Origin: Tubiluchus corallicola
Taxonomy: Eukaryota; Priapulida; Priapulimorpha; Priapulimorphida; Tubiluchidae
Reading direction: 5' to 3'
NCBI GenBank assembly: GCA_030141605.1
Contig: JAQGDQ010000243.1
Coordinates: 25,001 to 89,000, forward strand
Length of the DNA: 64,000 nucleotides
A program made the translations under genes and the position numbers. Positions 43,263-55,345 of the stretch are shown here, in pieces (the first letter of the stretch is position 1; the number at the start of each line of letters is the position of its first letter). A model generated the notes under the pieces. It ran no database searches. It saw only the letters and a program-made list of their open reading frames with translations, and was not told where the DNA came from.

Positions 43263-44900
43263 TTTATACTCTGTGTAATATCAAATATTATCGACAAGCA
43301 ATGACTACTGATAGATAGAAACTGATAGTTTTTCATATGCCGTATGTTGGTTTATGTTGTGTGTTTTGTTGATAACGAGACTACAGTAATTTTTTCACAG
43401 ACACAAGTTTATGATTAACGAGTTGGACTGTGTAAGGCAAACATAGGCTAGCCAAGCCAGACAATCACCTACACATAAACGAAAAGCTTAAAAATCTGCT
43501 GCACAAATGGGCGATGGCCCTACGCGGCACGTTACAAGTTTGCAACCTTCATGGAACTGTATGGGCTATAAAAACAGCACCGCCCCTATTAATAATAGCC
43601 GGTTATGGCACTCTATTGCAACGGATTCATTCGAATCTTTCCTTGGCATCGGCATTGTAGACCATTCAATACAAAAATAACAATAGACCCCGTTGTCATG
43701 GCAACCAGCTTCAATCCATTCAGCGTAATAATAGGCATATTTTCTTTCAAAAAGATGCAAATGTTCACCAGGGGAAACCATCGCTAACGTGTGGGCGCAA
43801 ATTATTGTCTGAAAGATGAATGCACTTTTGACAAATTTGTGTCCCACAGAGTTTTATTGTTTTCCACTCAAATAAAAACCACGCAACATTTTATGATGCT
43901 ACATGTCAGTTGTAAAGAATCGGTTGTTTAGGAAAAAATCAGATCTTAGTTTAATCGTCCCAACTTGGGTCCCGATGGTCCCAAAAAGTCCGTTAATAAA
44001 AAGCCTTTAGAAAAAAATCGTCGGTCATTTCACTGTTGATTTTGGTCATTGGATCTTTTCATGCGATCTAAGCACGGTTTCTGTAGCCTTCACTGGACAA
44101 AATGCATTTCAACTTTTACTGAATTGACGAAACATACCTGTCAATTATAACTTAAGTCTCAACAGATCTATGAACCTAACAGTCTCTTATAACAAAATAA
44201 CACATAAGCGTGTTACAAAAGTCCCAATATTAACAGAAATCTAGCTTATATGGCAACAAGAAGAAAACAAAAGACAATTCCATGACCAACACACGTGTTA
44301 AAAAACCAGGAGAACGTATCGTCACAATGCAAGCTCACTGGCTGCCTAGCCAGGAATTCTTTCTCTTACTAATTTCGGCACTGATGAAATTTGTTCTCAA
44401 ATTTATTATTTCCTGTCTGCTTTATGAACATCTCAAGAATAAGTTATTTTTAAATCTAAATTGTGTAAAGTACAAGATATGTTAGCCTCGCACAATATAT
44501 ATGCAAATGTCTCAAACGTCAGTGACTTTCAGTTGGGCTATTTTATATCGTAATATACTGTAACCTCAGTTTTAATATCAACTGTAAGATATTTGACTAC
44601 GTCATAAACAAGTAGCATTTTAAAACTCAATGACCAGTGAACCCCGCCTATACGCGGCAGACTGGACCAAGTAGACACTGATTCAGTCTCCTAGTGAAAC
44701 AGCAAAACTTGTAACAAAATTGATTTTGGTCCTATTCCGGGACACTAACTTAGGCTTTCAAAGTCTCAATTCAGTAATCTAAATTCCTAATTTCAAATTC
44801 AGTAGAGTCCGCAGACCATCCAAATGGATATCATATCAGCTTTTAACACTAATTTTAGCCCTGATTTTAAGCGTAAAATGTCTAATAATAATAATAATAT
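43263..44900. other. Nothing recognised
   Basis: Unique AT-rich sequence. A 93-codon minus frame at 43566-43847 has no known motif. Confidence 0.4.
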
Positions 44901-45775
44901 TCTTGCTGCTTACGATAATATAGAAATCGAAAGTTTAAATAGAAAGTTTTGTAGATACATCGTCGGAATTAACAATAAGTCTAGCAAGAATGCAGTGTGG
45001 GGTGAATTTGGCAAATACCCCATTGGCAAAGGTATATGGTTGGCATCCTTCTGTCTCGGAAGACAATGGAGTGTGCGCCAAGAGAGTCAGTTATTGATCA
45101 CATTGATGGAGCTGCAGCGTCGACTGTGGCTGAGCAGTGCGATCCTTGAACGTCTCCAGGGTGAACAGGAACCCCCTCTCTTCTTCCCTGGTGTAGTCAA
45201 AAGGAAAGCGGAGCGATATGTTTGACACCAGGTTGGCTGTAGGAGCTGCCGGAGTCAGTGAGCATGCTGAACTGGTCCGTCTTCGGGGCTCCACTCCTGA
45301 TTTGGAAGGTTTACTCCTCTGCACATGGCCGTTGGGTCACTTGACCTCCTCCGCCCTCTAGCCGATAACTGCTTGTGCAGCTCCTCCGCCTAGTGTCGAG
45401 ACACTGTAGGTATAAACTGTATAATAATTGGCTACTGGATAATGGGCACATGTAGTTACCCTACCATTATCTTAATTAGCACGTCTTTTCAACAATGTAT
45501 CAATTAATCTGTGTTACAATAGAATCAATAGTTGGGCAGATTTTGTAAAAGAGATTTTAGTACATCTTACATTTACATATGTTTGGAAAAACCGAAGCTA
45601 CCATCAATAAAAAAACGACTTATTTGGGCAATTAGGAAAAGATTAAAAAACACTGTAATAGCAAAGTGGAAAAAGCTAAATCAAGAGACCTATCACAAAA
45701 AATAATGGAGGAAATAAACTTAGAAACTATTGCCAATTTAAACATGAGTTTAAATTAGAAAATTATATGGTAACG
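44901..45775 (+). mobile_element. Decayed LINE reverse-transcriptase C-terminus, split by an insertion
   Basis: Left part 44901-45036 reads LNRKFCRYIVGINNKSSKNA ... GEFGKYPI, a motif found late in LINE ORF2 proteins. After a 371-bp insertion the same ORF resumes: LYNNWLLD, then INSWADFVKEILVHL...YVW, then GGNKLRNYCQFKHEFKLENY. Stops and frameshifts separate the blocks. Distinct from families A and B. The 133-codon frame at 44824-45225 is this piece fused to the insertion, not a gene. Confidence 0.75.
45037..45407 (+). mobile_element. SINE-like element (371 bp) nested in the dead LINE
   Basis: Bounded by the 7-bp duplication AGGTATA (45030-45036, 45408-45414). GC-richer than its surroundings, noncoding; a second partial copy lies inverted at 37956-38025. 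No tRNA or 5S head recognised, so SINE is a working label. Confidence 0.75.
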
Positions 45776-46426
45776 TAGAAAAGTTGTCAACGAAAGAAAA
45801 CAATTAGTAATCTCATTTATATTTACGTGAAAACAAGGTTTTTCATAAAACCATTCGTATAATTATTATGAAATATAAATCGCAGATGCCTGCCAGTTGC
45901 TAAGCTTAGCTATACAGACAGAAATGTAGTTTCTTTAGCGAAATCCCAACGAAGCCTAAGCCACACACCCTGAACAGAGAGGCAAGAGTCTCTGTAATTG
46001 GGACAAGTAAATAGCACCATCCGTCACACAGCAAATGCCTTAAGAGAAGCGCAACCAGCTGCTTCGTAACAACAAAAATCCGTCAACGTTACGTTCGTGT
46101 GATCATCTTAACGTGCTCTGGAACTTGAGGCAGATATTGAGCGCGAATACAATGCGGTGGCACTTGTGAGTCACCATAGTGCGGGTGGTATTAAGTTCGC
46201 CATAAAGTTGGCAGTTAAAAGAAAAAGCCAGGCTATTTGCTTACTCACGCAAAAAAATGTCAAAATGAGTCGACTCGGCTGCAAATTTCATTAGGGTGGT
46301 ATGCATATCAGGGTGGACTAACTCTTTCTACATTTTATAGGTTGCCAGAATTTTGTAGGGGCATGTTTTCTTATTTTTCTCGTGATTTTGGTAGTCGTCG
46401 TTTTCTATACATCTACTCGCTCTTAA

Positions 46427-46631
46427 GTAGTGTTCACGTAGCATCCAGATGCGGATGCGGGTCGCCGAACACAAAAAATCGGTTTATATTGTTTTCAACG
46501 TATCCGTTTATCAGACCTGCGCTATGCGTTTTTTTCCAGCAGTTATTTCCTATTGATTTTTTATTCCGCAGATATTTCGCAGATGGCTAACGCATAACGC
46601 ATACGCATTCCGGATACTACATAAACTCCAC
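46427..46631. mobile_element. TTAA-flanked MITE (205 bp)
   Basis: Ends GTAGTGTTCACGTAGCATCC and the inverse of GGATACTACATAAACTCCAC pair over about 35 bp with roughly ten differences. TTAA at 46423-46426 and 46632-46635. Internal ATGCGGATGCGG. The TTAA target suggests piggyBac mobilisation, though the termini differ from 27215-27672. Confidence 0.7.
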
Positions 46632-46787
46632 TTAAGGCTAGTAATTGGACAGATTAATGTATAATATTAGAATTAAATACATATATGTACTAGAACGTAT
46701 AATTTGGGAAATATGAAAGTTGAACCTTACAAAACGAAAATTCGCTGTTACGATCAGGGTGTTTAATAAATGTGCAAAACTGCTTAA

Positions 46788-46985
46788 CTGTATAACAGGT
46801 GCTATTGCATAGCTTTCGCTGCTCTATCAAAAAATATGAGATCTTTTCCGATTGTATAACACGTGCTATTGCATAGCTTTCGTTGCTCTATCAAAAAATA
46901 TCAGAATTTTTTTCCGATTGTATAACACGTGCTATTGTATAGCTTTCGCTGCTCTATCAAAAAATGTGAGAATGTTTTTCGATTA
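46788..46985. repeat. Tandem array: 3 units of 64-66 bp
   Basis: TGTATAACACGTGCTATTGC (with one variant) starts at about 46788, 46854 and 46919, followed by TAGCTTTCGCTGCTCTATC. Confidence 0.93.
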
Positions 46986-48705
46986 AGCTGTGCAAAAATA
47001 ACCACTAACCAAATTGTACATAACCTTTACTGTTAATCAACAACTATACTAAACTAGAAATACGAATTACGCTCAAAAATTTGTCGATGATTCTCGCGGG
47101 ATCAAAACCTCAAGTCAAATCTTATGTTTTGCTTTAACACATACAATCAGTTAGTACTACTGAAATCATAAACGATACGAGCCCAATATGCTGTGCAAAA
47201 ATGCTGTATTCCCAAGGGTGGCGTCCCATTAGAATAGGCATCCATCATGAAAACCCCTTATGAATCGGATGAATGGGAAGCCAAGCCGCAGCATCTCACT
47301 GCACTAATGACCCACAACTAATGAGCTAAAACGATGCGCCAGTCTTTCATGCTGTTTCCTGCGTTGCTAAAGAATAGCCGTGTCAGACAAAGCAACGAAA
47401 CGTGCCTTATTAGACTCTAGTCAGCTCTATAGCTAAAAAGCTCGGAGGATAAAAAAGCTTTGTGTAGAAGACAGTGAGCTGCCTATGGACAATACTGAGT
47501 GTGAACCGGAAGCTGACAAGCACAGTAGATGCAGTTGGATTCTCATGCAATGCGGATTAATCGGCAGATCCAGCACTCATGAAGTACAAAACTTGATAAA
47601 CATAAAATCTAGGTAACAATTTATTGTCCAAAGAGAAGAAGCTTATAATGTTTCTTCTTTTTGGACAATAGATGTCGCCAGATTGTGCATACTACACTAT
47701 TTGTTGGACTGTTTACCTCATTAGTGTCACATGGACATCCATTAAAATAATTATTGAATTGTTAGAGGCTAGTGTAGTTTCAACTACTACACGGAGACAA
47801 TGTAAGAACAATAGTTACTGCTTTTGCAAAACACCTCACTTGTTTGAACTCCACGAAATACTTGTGACTTCACCATGAGAACTACCAACACGCTATATCT
47901 CATCAATTTTTCTATATTACACTTTTTGATGCTTATTTTTTCTTTCCATACTCTTAGTTTTTAATTTTACTCACTAACCTTGGTCAAATTCCCCTGTTAA
48001 TAAAACCCCATTTGAAACTACTACATATAATAATCCTAATTACTGAATAATTGTATTGTTTTGTTTAGATTTAGGTATCTAACTTTATTATTTTTTGTTT
48101 TCTGTTCTTTTTGGATAATTTGTATCTGTTCGGAAGATTTTTCTCTGCTTGCCCTTTAATCTAAAGTTGTACTTATTTAGAATTGCCTGTAAAACTTGGC
48201 TACGTTATATGCATTTTAGTAGGTCAGCCAATCAGAATTGAGCACGTTTTTTAGTCTATTCATTGGAAGCGATTAATCGCCACGTATTTGATTTTTTCTG
48301 TAATATTGAATTTAAAATAAAAGTTTTTGGGATTTACTTCAAAACAGTATCATTTATTCTGTTTTTATTATTATTTTTTCTTATTTGTTTTTGTTTTTGT
48401 TATCTGCAGCATCCCCGTTAATTTTTAATATACTAATCTATTTATAAGGAAGGGCAGGAGACTTCCCTGCCCTACTCCATGATTATAATTACTTAATATT
48501 TAAAAAACTTTTGATGTTAAACTAATTGGAGAAAATGTTCTATGTCTCTGTCTATATCAACCTTGCTTCAAAATCAAAACCTGGAAAGTTATCTGATAAA
48601 GAAAACGGTGAAATTCACTGCAATTTGCAAGAATTACGAAAAATTTAGTTAAACGTATAAATGGTGACCCAATAATGCTCAGCGCATCTTTACTGCTCAT
48701 GCTCA
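46986..48705. other. Nothing recognised except a small hairpin
   Basis: 47621-47670 holds ATTGTCCAAAGAGAAGAA and its near-inverse with a 10-12 bp loop. Otherwise no gene or repeat. Confidence 0.4.
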
Positions 48706-49058
48706 GACCTTACTAAACTAGTTTATATTTTATTTTTGAATTTCTAGTTGCACTTATAGTTTAGCTTGCAGCAGACGCATTTGCCCAGAACAGTGTATGT
48801 TTTTATATGAACTAACACTGATTGTCTGTCTTTTATTATGATGTTTTTAAAATGGCAAATAAAGATTTTACTACTACTGCTGCTGCTGCCGCTGCCGCCG
48901 CCGCCGCCACCACCACCACCACCTCCACCGCCGACGCCACCGCCACCACCACCGCCACCGCAACCACCACCACCACCACCACCACCACCACTACCACTAC
49001 CACTACCATTACCACTACCACTACCACTACCACTACCACTACCACTACCACTACTACT
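48706..49058 (+). mobile_element. LINE 3' end, family B copy 2
   Basis: Plus-strand copy of the family-B 3' UTR (CCCAGAACAGTGTATGTTTT; ATGGCAAATAAAGATTTTAC) with a tail array that steps through TAC, TGC, CGC and ACC triplets (48869-49058). 5'-truncated in the UTR. Frames in the tail (poly-L, poly-P, poly-T, poly-V) are not genes. Confidence 0.88.
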
Positions 49059-49814
49059 GAATAGACTAGTCGTATCGGTTGTGGTAAAGTCGTGGACAAA
49101 TTAAAGTTTCACATTTCTGACTCTGACGCTTTTTACAGGCCTCGAAATTCTTTTAAATTCTTGCCTCTTTCCGAATAACTAGTTTGATCACTTTTACAAG
49201 TTGCAAACGATTAAATGTGAAATACAGCAACCAACAGCCGACGCGCAAGTACATTTCTTTTACTTTCTTTTCTCCGCGTGTATACGCGACAGCATGACAA
49301 ATAATGGAACACCAGCTTCAAAAATACGCAGCCAAGAAACGTAAAAATAGTAGAAGAAACAATAATAATCGTAGTTCAATTAAAACAAACAATCAGCGGG
49401 CGCGCCGTGAAACTAAATGTTTTTAACTCATTATCTATGTTGTCAGTTGTGAACGTATTAAAAATGTTTGGCCATGCTGCATGCTGTTACCGATTCTTGC
49501 TGTATTAACATCGTCCCACGAAACAGCAGTTTCCAAAAGCAAGACAGCTAGTAGGAATGCTAGTTGCGGCAAAAATTGAGCACATAGAATTCCTGACACC
49601 GCCCACTGGTCACTCAGCTCGTTCATTGTATCTCTTTAAAGGACAAGAAAAGGGGCACCCGAAGTAGGTTTCAGAAAAATCGCCTTAAAAAATTATACTA
49701 CTTTACAGCAATTTTATGCACATATCGTATTCGTGTTGAAAGGAATTTTCGTTTGTTTCCATTTAAAATCTCCCGCAATACTGTTCCGATTACGTAATAC
49801 GTAAATCAGGAGAA

Positions 49815-50170
49815 GAAAAGGCAATGTTAAATTGTGTCTCAAAAGACTTTCCGTGCAAATCTATGTTACTTAGCACTTCACTTACCTGCTGGAAAGACTT
49901 ATGTAACTAGACTAATCATTTAAAATGTTTGTGCCAGTTGGTAAAATGTCGCTGACTTACCCTCTAGGGTGCGCCACTCACTAGACATAAACGTATTTTT
50001 AATCTTATTGACAAGATACAGTAATTTAAAATTTTGCTTAATTAGCAACATGTATGCTACGAATGCTCTGATTGTTTTTTCAAACTTCACTCAATATTAT
50101 GAAATCTTGTATCAAACGACTTACCATTAAAATGGCTGTTCCTAACGGTCATCGCGGGAGTTTAAATTTA
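49815..50170. repeat. Long diverged repeat, copy 1
   Basis: Similar over its length to 63070-63165 plus 63720-64000. Shared blocks: TTACCTG(C/T)T(G)GAAAGACTTA, TTGGTAAAAT, ACGAATGCT...TTTTTTCAAACTT and CGGTCATCGCGG with AGTTTAAATTTA. Identity of the element unknown. Confidence 0.7.
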
Positions 50171-50226
50171 CTCGTTTTATACAGCATTACGACCAATGCA
50201 AGCCATGCATACGAAAAGGTTGTATA

Positions 50227-50635
50227 GGTTTTACACGTCAAATGTAGACCTGCGTTAACTCAAATGTAGACTTTGGTAGTTCAAATGTATTAATAATGGT
50301 TTTCAACAAATCTTGGTATTGGTATCTCAAATGTGGATAGGTGTTAAAGTTTAAGGATGTTAAGTTTAATCTTCTTTAATTTCAATTTAATAATTGCTCC
50401 TAAGTTAAAATAACAACGCTATAGGCCTACTAATAAATGCACTATCTTTGGTTTATATTTTTCTAATTTGCACTTAAATAACTTAATTACCGATTTATTC
50501 AAAGTAATGCATCTACATTTGACTTACCTAAGTCACATTTGAGTTACCAAAATACATTCGAAATTCCTATGTCTACAGTTGACTTACCTAAGTCATATTT
50601 GAACTTTCCTGTGTCTACATTTGACGTGTAAAACC
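50227..50635. mobile_element. TA-flanked MITE, copy 3 (409 bp)
   Basis: Termini as in copy 2, TA at 50225-50226 and 50636-50637. It lacks one of the left subterminal repeats but keeps more of the right ones, so it is not a simple descendant of copy 2. Noncoding. Confidence 0.87.
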
Positions 50636-51607
50636 TATATATAAGTGACGTAAAATTTCGAGACGAATTTTTTAAGCTTTATGTAAGTGGAGGATTTTCT
50701 TGTGCTTTAACAATGGTCCATGCATTGTTCCTACTCTGCAGGATAGCATAGTTGCATGAACTATAAACGGTTAGGAAAGAGAAAATCAGTCAGATGCGGT
50801 TAGAGTAGCAGTTAAGTAGGCACACGTTACGTTAACTGAAATGTGTATTTCACTGGGGGTATCACGAAAATAATCGTCTTTGTGAGTGAAATTTGCTAAC
50901 AATCTGATCAATATCACAGATATTTGATAGCGCTTAACGGCTACAAACCTGAAACCTGAAAGCAAAGGAAACTATGAAAAGTTGGAACTATAATTGTTGT
51001 AAAAGTCGTCTTCGCTCTGCTACTGGAGCTACTCCCGAGCTAGCAAGGACGCAGTCGAACAGTTTTAAAGTTCAAAAATGTGATTCGCTTTATTTCGTCT
51101 CACCATTTAGGACGGCTACGATATGTTCTCGCCATTGTACAGCAAAAAACTTGCAATACTGAGAACAATTGGTGGATCACCTATTAGCTAGACCAAATAC
51201 TCAATAGGGGCTTTCAACAAAATCAAGAAAGTTGTTACCATCTGAATGCCACCAGTTTAACGAAGAACGCAGAGACCACTGTGCGATTTTAAATAATAAA
51301 AGATTCAATCTGTCGACCAGTTCTGTACACAAATTACATGCACAATCCTATGTCGTTGTGTAATACTCTGCCAAGCTCTGGCATAACTATGCAAATCCTA
51401 CGCAACACAGTAATGATTCAGTAAATTGATTTTAGTGTGAAGGAGGGGCGTAACTTTTACAAAATTATCGTACTACAACCCATTTCTCCAAAAGTAAAGA
51501 TTTAGTAAAAAACATCAACAATTGACTTAATATCACTTATAGTTTACGGACTGACATGCTGTAGTAAAATAATTCTAAATTTGAGGAAGTATCGAAATGT
51601 ATTTCAT
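50636..51607. other. Nothing recognised
   Basis: No coding or repeat signal that I can support. Confidence 0.4.
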
Positions 51608-51734
51608 ATGTAGTAGGAGTGGTAGTGGTAGTGGTAGTGGTAGTGGTAGTGGTAGTGGTAGTGGTAGTGGTAGTGGTAGCAGTAGCAGTAGCAGTAGCAG
51701 TAGCAGTAGCAGTAGTAGTAGTAGTAGTAGTAGC

Positions 51735-51807
<73 letters not shown>

Positions 51808-52078
51808 AAATCCTTATTTGCCATTTTAAAAACATTGACCATCATAATAAAAGACAGACAATCAGTGTTAGTTCATATAAAAACATACACTGTTCTGGGC
51901 AAATGCGTCTGTTGCAAGCTAAACTATAAGTCGAAACTAGAAATTCAAAAGTAAAACATAAACTAGTTTAGTAAGGTCTAGGAAAAATGAAATTATGATT
52001 TGAATAAGTATCATCGTGTTCGTATGTCGGATATTCAAAACGAGTCATTAAATGTTTTTTTAATTTAGACTTGAGTAT
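51608..52078 (-). mobile_element. LINE 3' end, family B copy 3
   Basis: Minus-strand family-B 3' UTR (51807-52078) with a tail that changes from (GTA)n to (GCAGTA)n to (GTGGTA)n going away from the element (51608-51806). Very similar to copy 1 in the UTR, so recent. Confidence 0.88.
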
Positions 52079-52922
52079 TTCGTATCAGTTATTACACCAC
52101 TTACAATAATTATCGTTTTACTGGTTTAATATTCAGATGTTGCAAAAACATCAGTGCTGACAGACAAAATTTAGGCATTTATAAAAAGGAGACAAAGGCA
52201 GCGCTAATTAATCATCGTCACGTATACTGATCTTTTTATGGCGCTTGCAAAACCGACACTCAAACAATGTGGCTTAACGTTATAGACGCTGCGAATCCTG
52301 CAAACAAACGACACCTACATAGTTGCTGCACTCAGATGCAGAAAAAACGAAGACACATGTACTTTCTTAACCATATTTAAGATATTAAAGTTCAAAAAGT
52401 ACCCACAAATCACCTGTATGCAAAAATAAACTAGAATAGATAAATCAGAATAAATCAGAAATAGCATGACGTGGCTTACTACCAGAATTTTGTTATTTCA
52501 ACGTGATTTCCAAGTTGATTTCCAAGTATTTGTGACAAAGTGAGAACGTTATACGATTAACTATACAGCTTGTTTTCTAACAAAAGTCTCGTGGGTATAT
52601 CACTGTAAATCTGCATTTTCAAGTCGAAAAAACGTAAGATTTACTGCTAACAATTCAAATATCCAGGTGAATTTTCGTTTGAAAAAAATTCAGATCGTGC
52701 AAAAACCGGCGTACCTGAAACTGGGTTTCACCAGCAACTTGTGAGAAACACAGAATGAAATGTAAGGTCTTCGTCATTTGAGAACAAACAGCACAAACAC
52801 GTGAATTAAATTTTGCTTTACAATAAGAAACTGGCTTCTTTTCAATGCATGCTATGCCACAGCTGTTCATGTATTGTAATGCGTTCGAATCACATCACGC
52901 TGGTGCACCAGCTTCACACGGC

Positions 52923-53911
52923 TTACATAAAGCCATTGTAGTTCACTGGGCAAAACGATTCTGCTCAGGGGAGACCGGGTAGGCGGCACATGCGCTCCTC
53001 CTGACGTATATAAAGCCATTGTAGTTCACTGGACAAAACGATTCTGCTAAGGGGAGACCGGGTAGGTGGCATATGTGCTCCTCCTGACGTATTTAAAGTC
53101 ATTGTAGTTCACTGGGCAGAACGATTCTGCTAAGGGGAGACCGGGTAGGTGGCATATGCGCTCCTCCTGACGTATTTAAAGTCATTGTAGTTCACTGGAC
53201 AGAACGATTCTGCTAAGGGGAGACCGGGTAGGCGGCACATGCGCTCCTCCTGACGTATTTAAAGTCATTGTAGTTCACTGGACAGAACGATTCTGCTAAG
53301 GGGAGACCGGGTAGGTGGCATATGTGCTCCTCCTGACGTATTTAAAGTCATTGTAGTTCACTGGACAGAACGATTCTGCTAAGGGGAGACCGGGTAGGCG
53401 GCACATGCGCTCCTCCTGACGTATTTAAAGTCATTGTAGTTCACTGGACAGAACGATTCTGCTAAGGGGAGACCGGGTAGGTGGCATATGTGCTCCTCCT
53501 GACGTATATAAAGCCATTGTAGTTCACTGGACAAAACGATTCTGCTAAGGGGAGACCGGGTAGGTGGTATATGCACTCCTCCTGACGTATTTAAAGTCAT
53601 TGTAGTTCACTGGGCAGAACGATTCTGCTAAGGGGAGACCGGGTAGGTGGCATATGCGCTCCTCCTGACGTATTTAAAGTCATTGTAGTTCACTGTACAG
53701 AACGATTCTGCTAAGGGGAGACCGGGTAGGCGGCACATGCGCTCCTCCTGACGTATTTAAAGTCATTGTAGTTCACTGGACAGAACGATTCTGCTAAGGG
53801 GAGACCGGGTAGGTGGCATATGTGCTCCTCCTGACCTATTTAAAGTCATTGTAGTTCACTGGGCAGAACGATTCTGCTAAGGGGAGACCGGGTAAGCGGC
53901 ACATGCGTTTG
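52923..53911. repeat. Satellite array: 12 units of 83 bp
   Basis: GTTCACTGG recurs at 52941 and every 83 bp to 53854. Unit: TGACGTATTTAAAGTCATTG, then TAGTTCACTGGACAGAACGA, TTCTGCTAAGGGGAGACCGG, then GTAGG, GGCA and GCTCCTCC. Two variant types (GGCGGCACATGCG and GGTGGCATATGTG) partly alternate. No variable spacers, so not CRISPR. A 73-codon frame is repeat-encoded. Confidence 0.95.
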
Positions 53912-54019
53912 CGATTCTCGGGGTGTGAAAAGTGGGGTGGGTGGTGCAAAAACTTTTAATTAAAGACAATGTGTACAATGAAACCAACGTTGAAAGAGGC
54001 GTCAGGAAGTGCACAGGCG

Positions 54020-54680
54020 TTTCACGAAGACACTGTAGTTCGCTGGAACAATTGAAAAGAGCGTATAGCCAACGATAACGATTTCAAAGAGCCGTTCTTA
54101 ATCCGTGGAATATATATAATCAAGTCAAACCTGCCCGCTATACTAAGTAAGAGAGATCAAGAAGACAAATAGATAAATGCAGTAGTCATTGTTGTAGCAA
54201 ATGAAGTTACTAACACCAATGACTCTGTTCGAGAGAACAGTCAGAGAGTTCAAGAACGCTGAAATTGACCCGACTAAGCAACCTGGTAGAGGATGATTAC
54301 ACCTTGGATAAGGACTTCTCACCACTTAGACAAGTCCTTGCAATTCGCTGATTTGAAAGATCATGTCTGGACGAGCTTGTAACAGAAATTCATACAGCTT
54401 ATAAAAAAACTATTGAAGCTCACAGAACCAAACGATTTTCCTGGTGCAAGCTTATCGCAGCTGCTCACGAGAAGCCATTGTAATTTCCCAGACTGTGCTA
54501 TTGTCGCGAAGAGAGATCACAGGAGCACCGATGCAGCAATCCCAGTGTTTATACGAAGCCATTACACTTCTCTGGAATGAACTATTATCAATACTGAGGG
54601 GGCAGGAATACGATCTTGCTACTTCATATAGACGAAGCTGTTGTACTTCGCCATCATAGACTAGCACGCGCACCATGAAA
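54020..54680. repeat. Decayed continuation of the 83-bp satellite
   Basis: Degenerate matches to the unit core (CATTGTAGTTCACTGGA) at about 54032, 54186, 54337, 54412, 54477, 54561 and 54640, four of the last steps being 65-84 bp; AGAGAGATCA-like matches to GGGGAGACC follow some of them. Confidence 0.5.
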
Positions 54681-54927
54681 GCAGGTAGGCAGAAAAGATT
54701 CATTCAGCATATAATAAGTCAACTATCTCATATAATCTTATTTACTGAACAATCACTGAAAGAATGTACTTATCAACATGAACTGCTTGCAATTATCCAG
54801 TCTTCTAAATGCGATTCTACGTAATAAATTGTACATGCAAAAATTATCAGTAGACTTTTAGTGACACATTTGCTCTTTTACACAAACCCTTCAGCATTAA
54901 TGGTCTGCAAATATGAGCGTAGCTAAA

Positions 54928-55345
54928 AGATCATCACCATTATCATCGTCACCGCCATCATCATCATCATCGTTGTCGTTGTCATCAACACCACCACCAT
55001 CGTCACCACCACTACGACCACCACCACCAATCACCACCACTACCACCACCACCATCATCATAATTCACCATCATCATCATGTCATCATCATCGTTGTCGT
55101 TGTCATCAACAACACCACAATCACCACCATCGTCACCACCACTACGACCACCACCACCAACCACCACCATCATCACCATTCACCATCATCACAATCATCA
55201 TCATCATCAACAACATCAATACCAAACAGCAACAACAACAACAACAACAACAACAACGTCATCATCGTTATTTTTCGTTTAAAATAATTTTTCAGCTAAT
55301 GTATTATAATAATAAAATAAATTTAGATGACGCAGATTTACTATA
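54928..55345. repeat. CAT/CAC array with conserved flank, copy 1
   Basis: Compound CAT/CAC/CGT and (CAA)n array, then 85 bp (TTTTTCAGCTAATGTATTAT ... GATGACGCAGATTTA) shared with 58682-58768. Read on the minus strand, the unique block precedes the array, as in the family-B LINE tails. Long H, T or S frames are artefacts. Confidence 0.85.

Noticed and set aside
44824-45225. 133-codon frame as a protein gene
   Set aside because: Its first half is a LINE reverse-transcriptase C-terminus and its second half is the inserted SINE-like element; the fusion is accidental.
46237-46590. 117-codon frame as a gene
   Set aside because: It runs across the boundary of the TTAA-flanked MITE and has no known motif.
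52923-53911. CRISPR array
   Set aside because: Units are fully repeated without variable spacers, unit length is 83 bp, no cas genes, and the sequence is from an animal.
54928-55287. 124-codon histidine/threonine/serine-rich protein
   Set aside because: It is the translation of a CAT/CAC microsatellite; comparable frames exist on several other arrays in the window.
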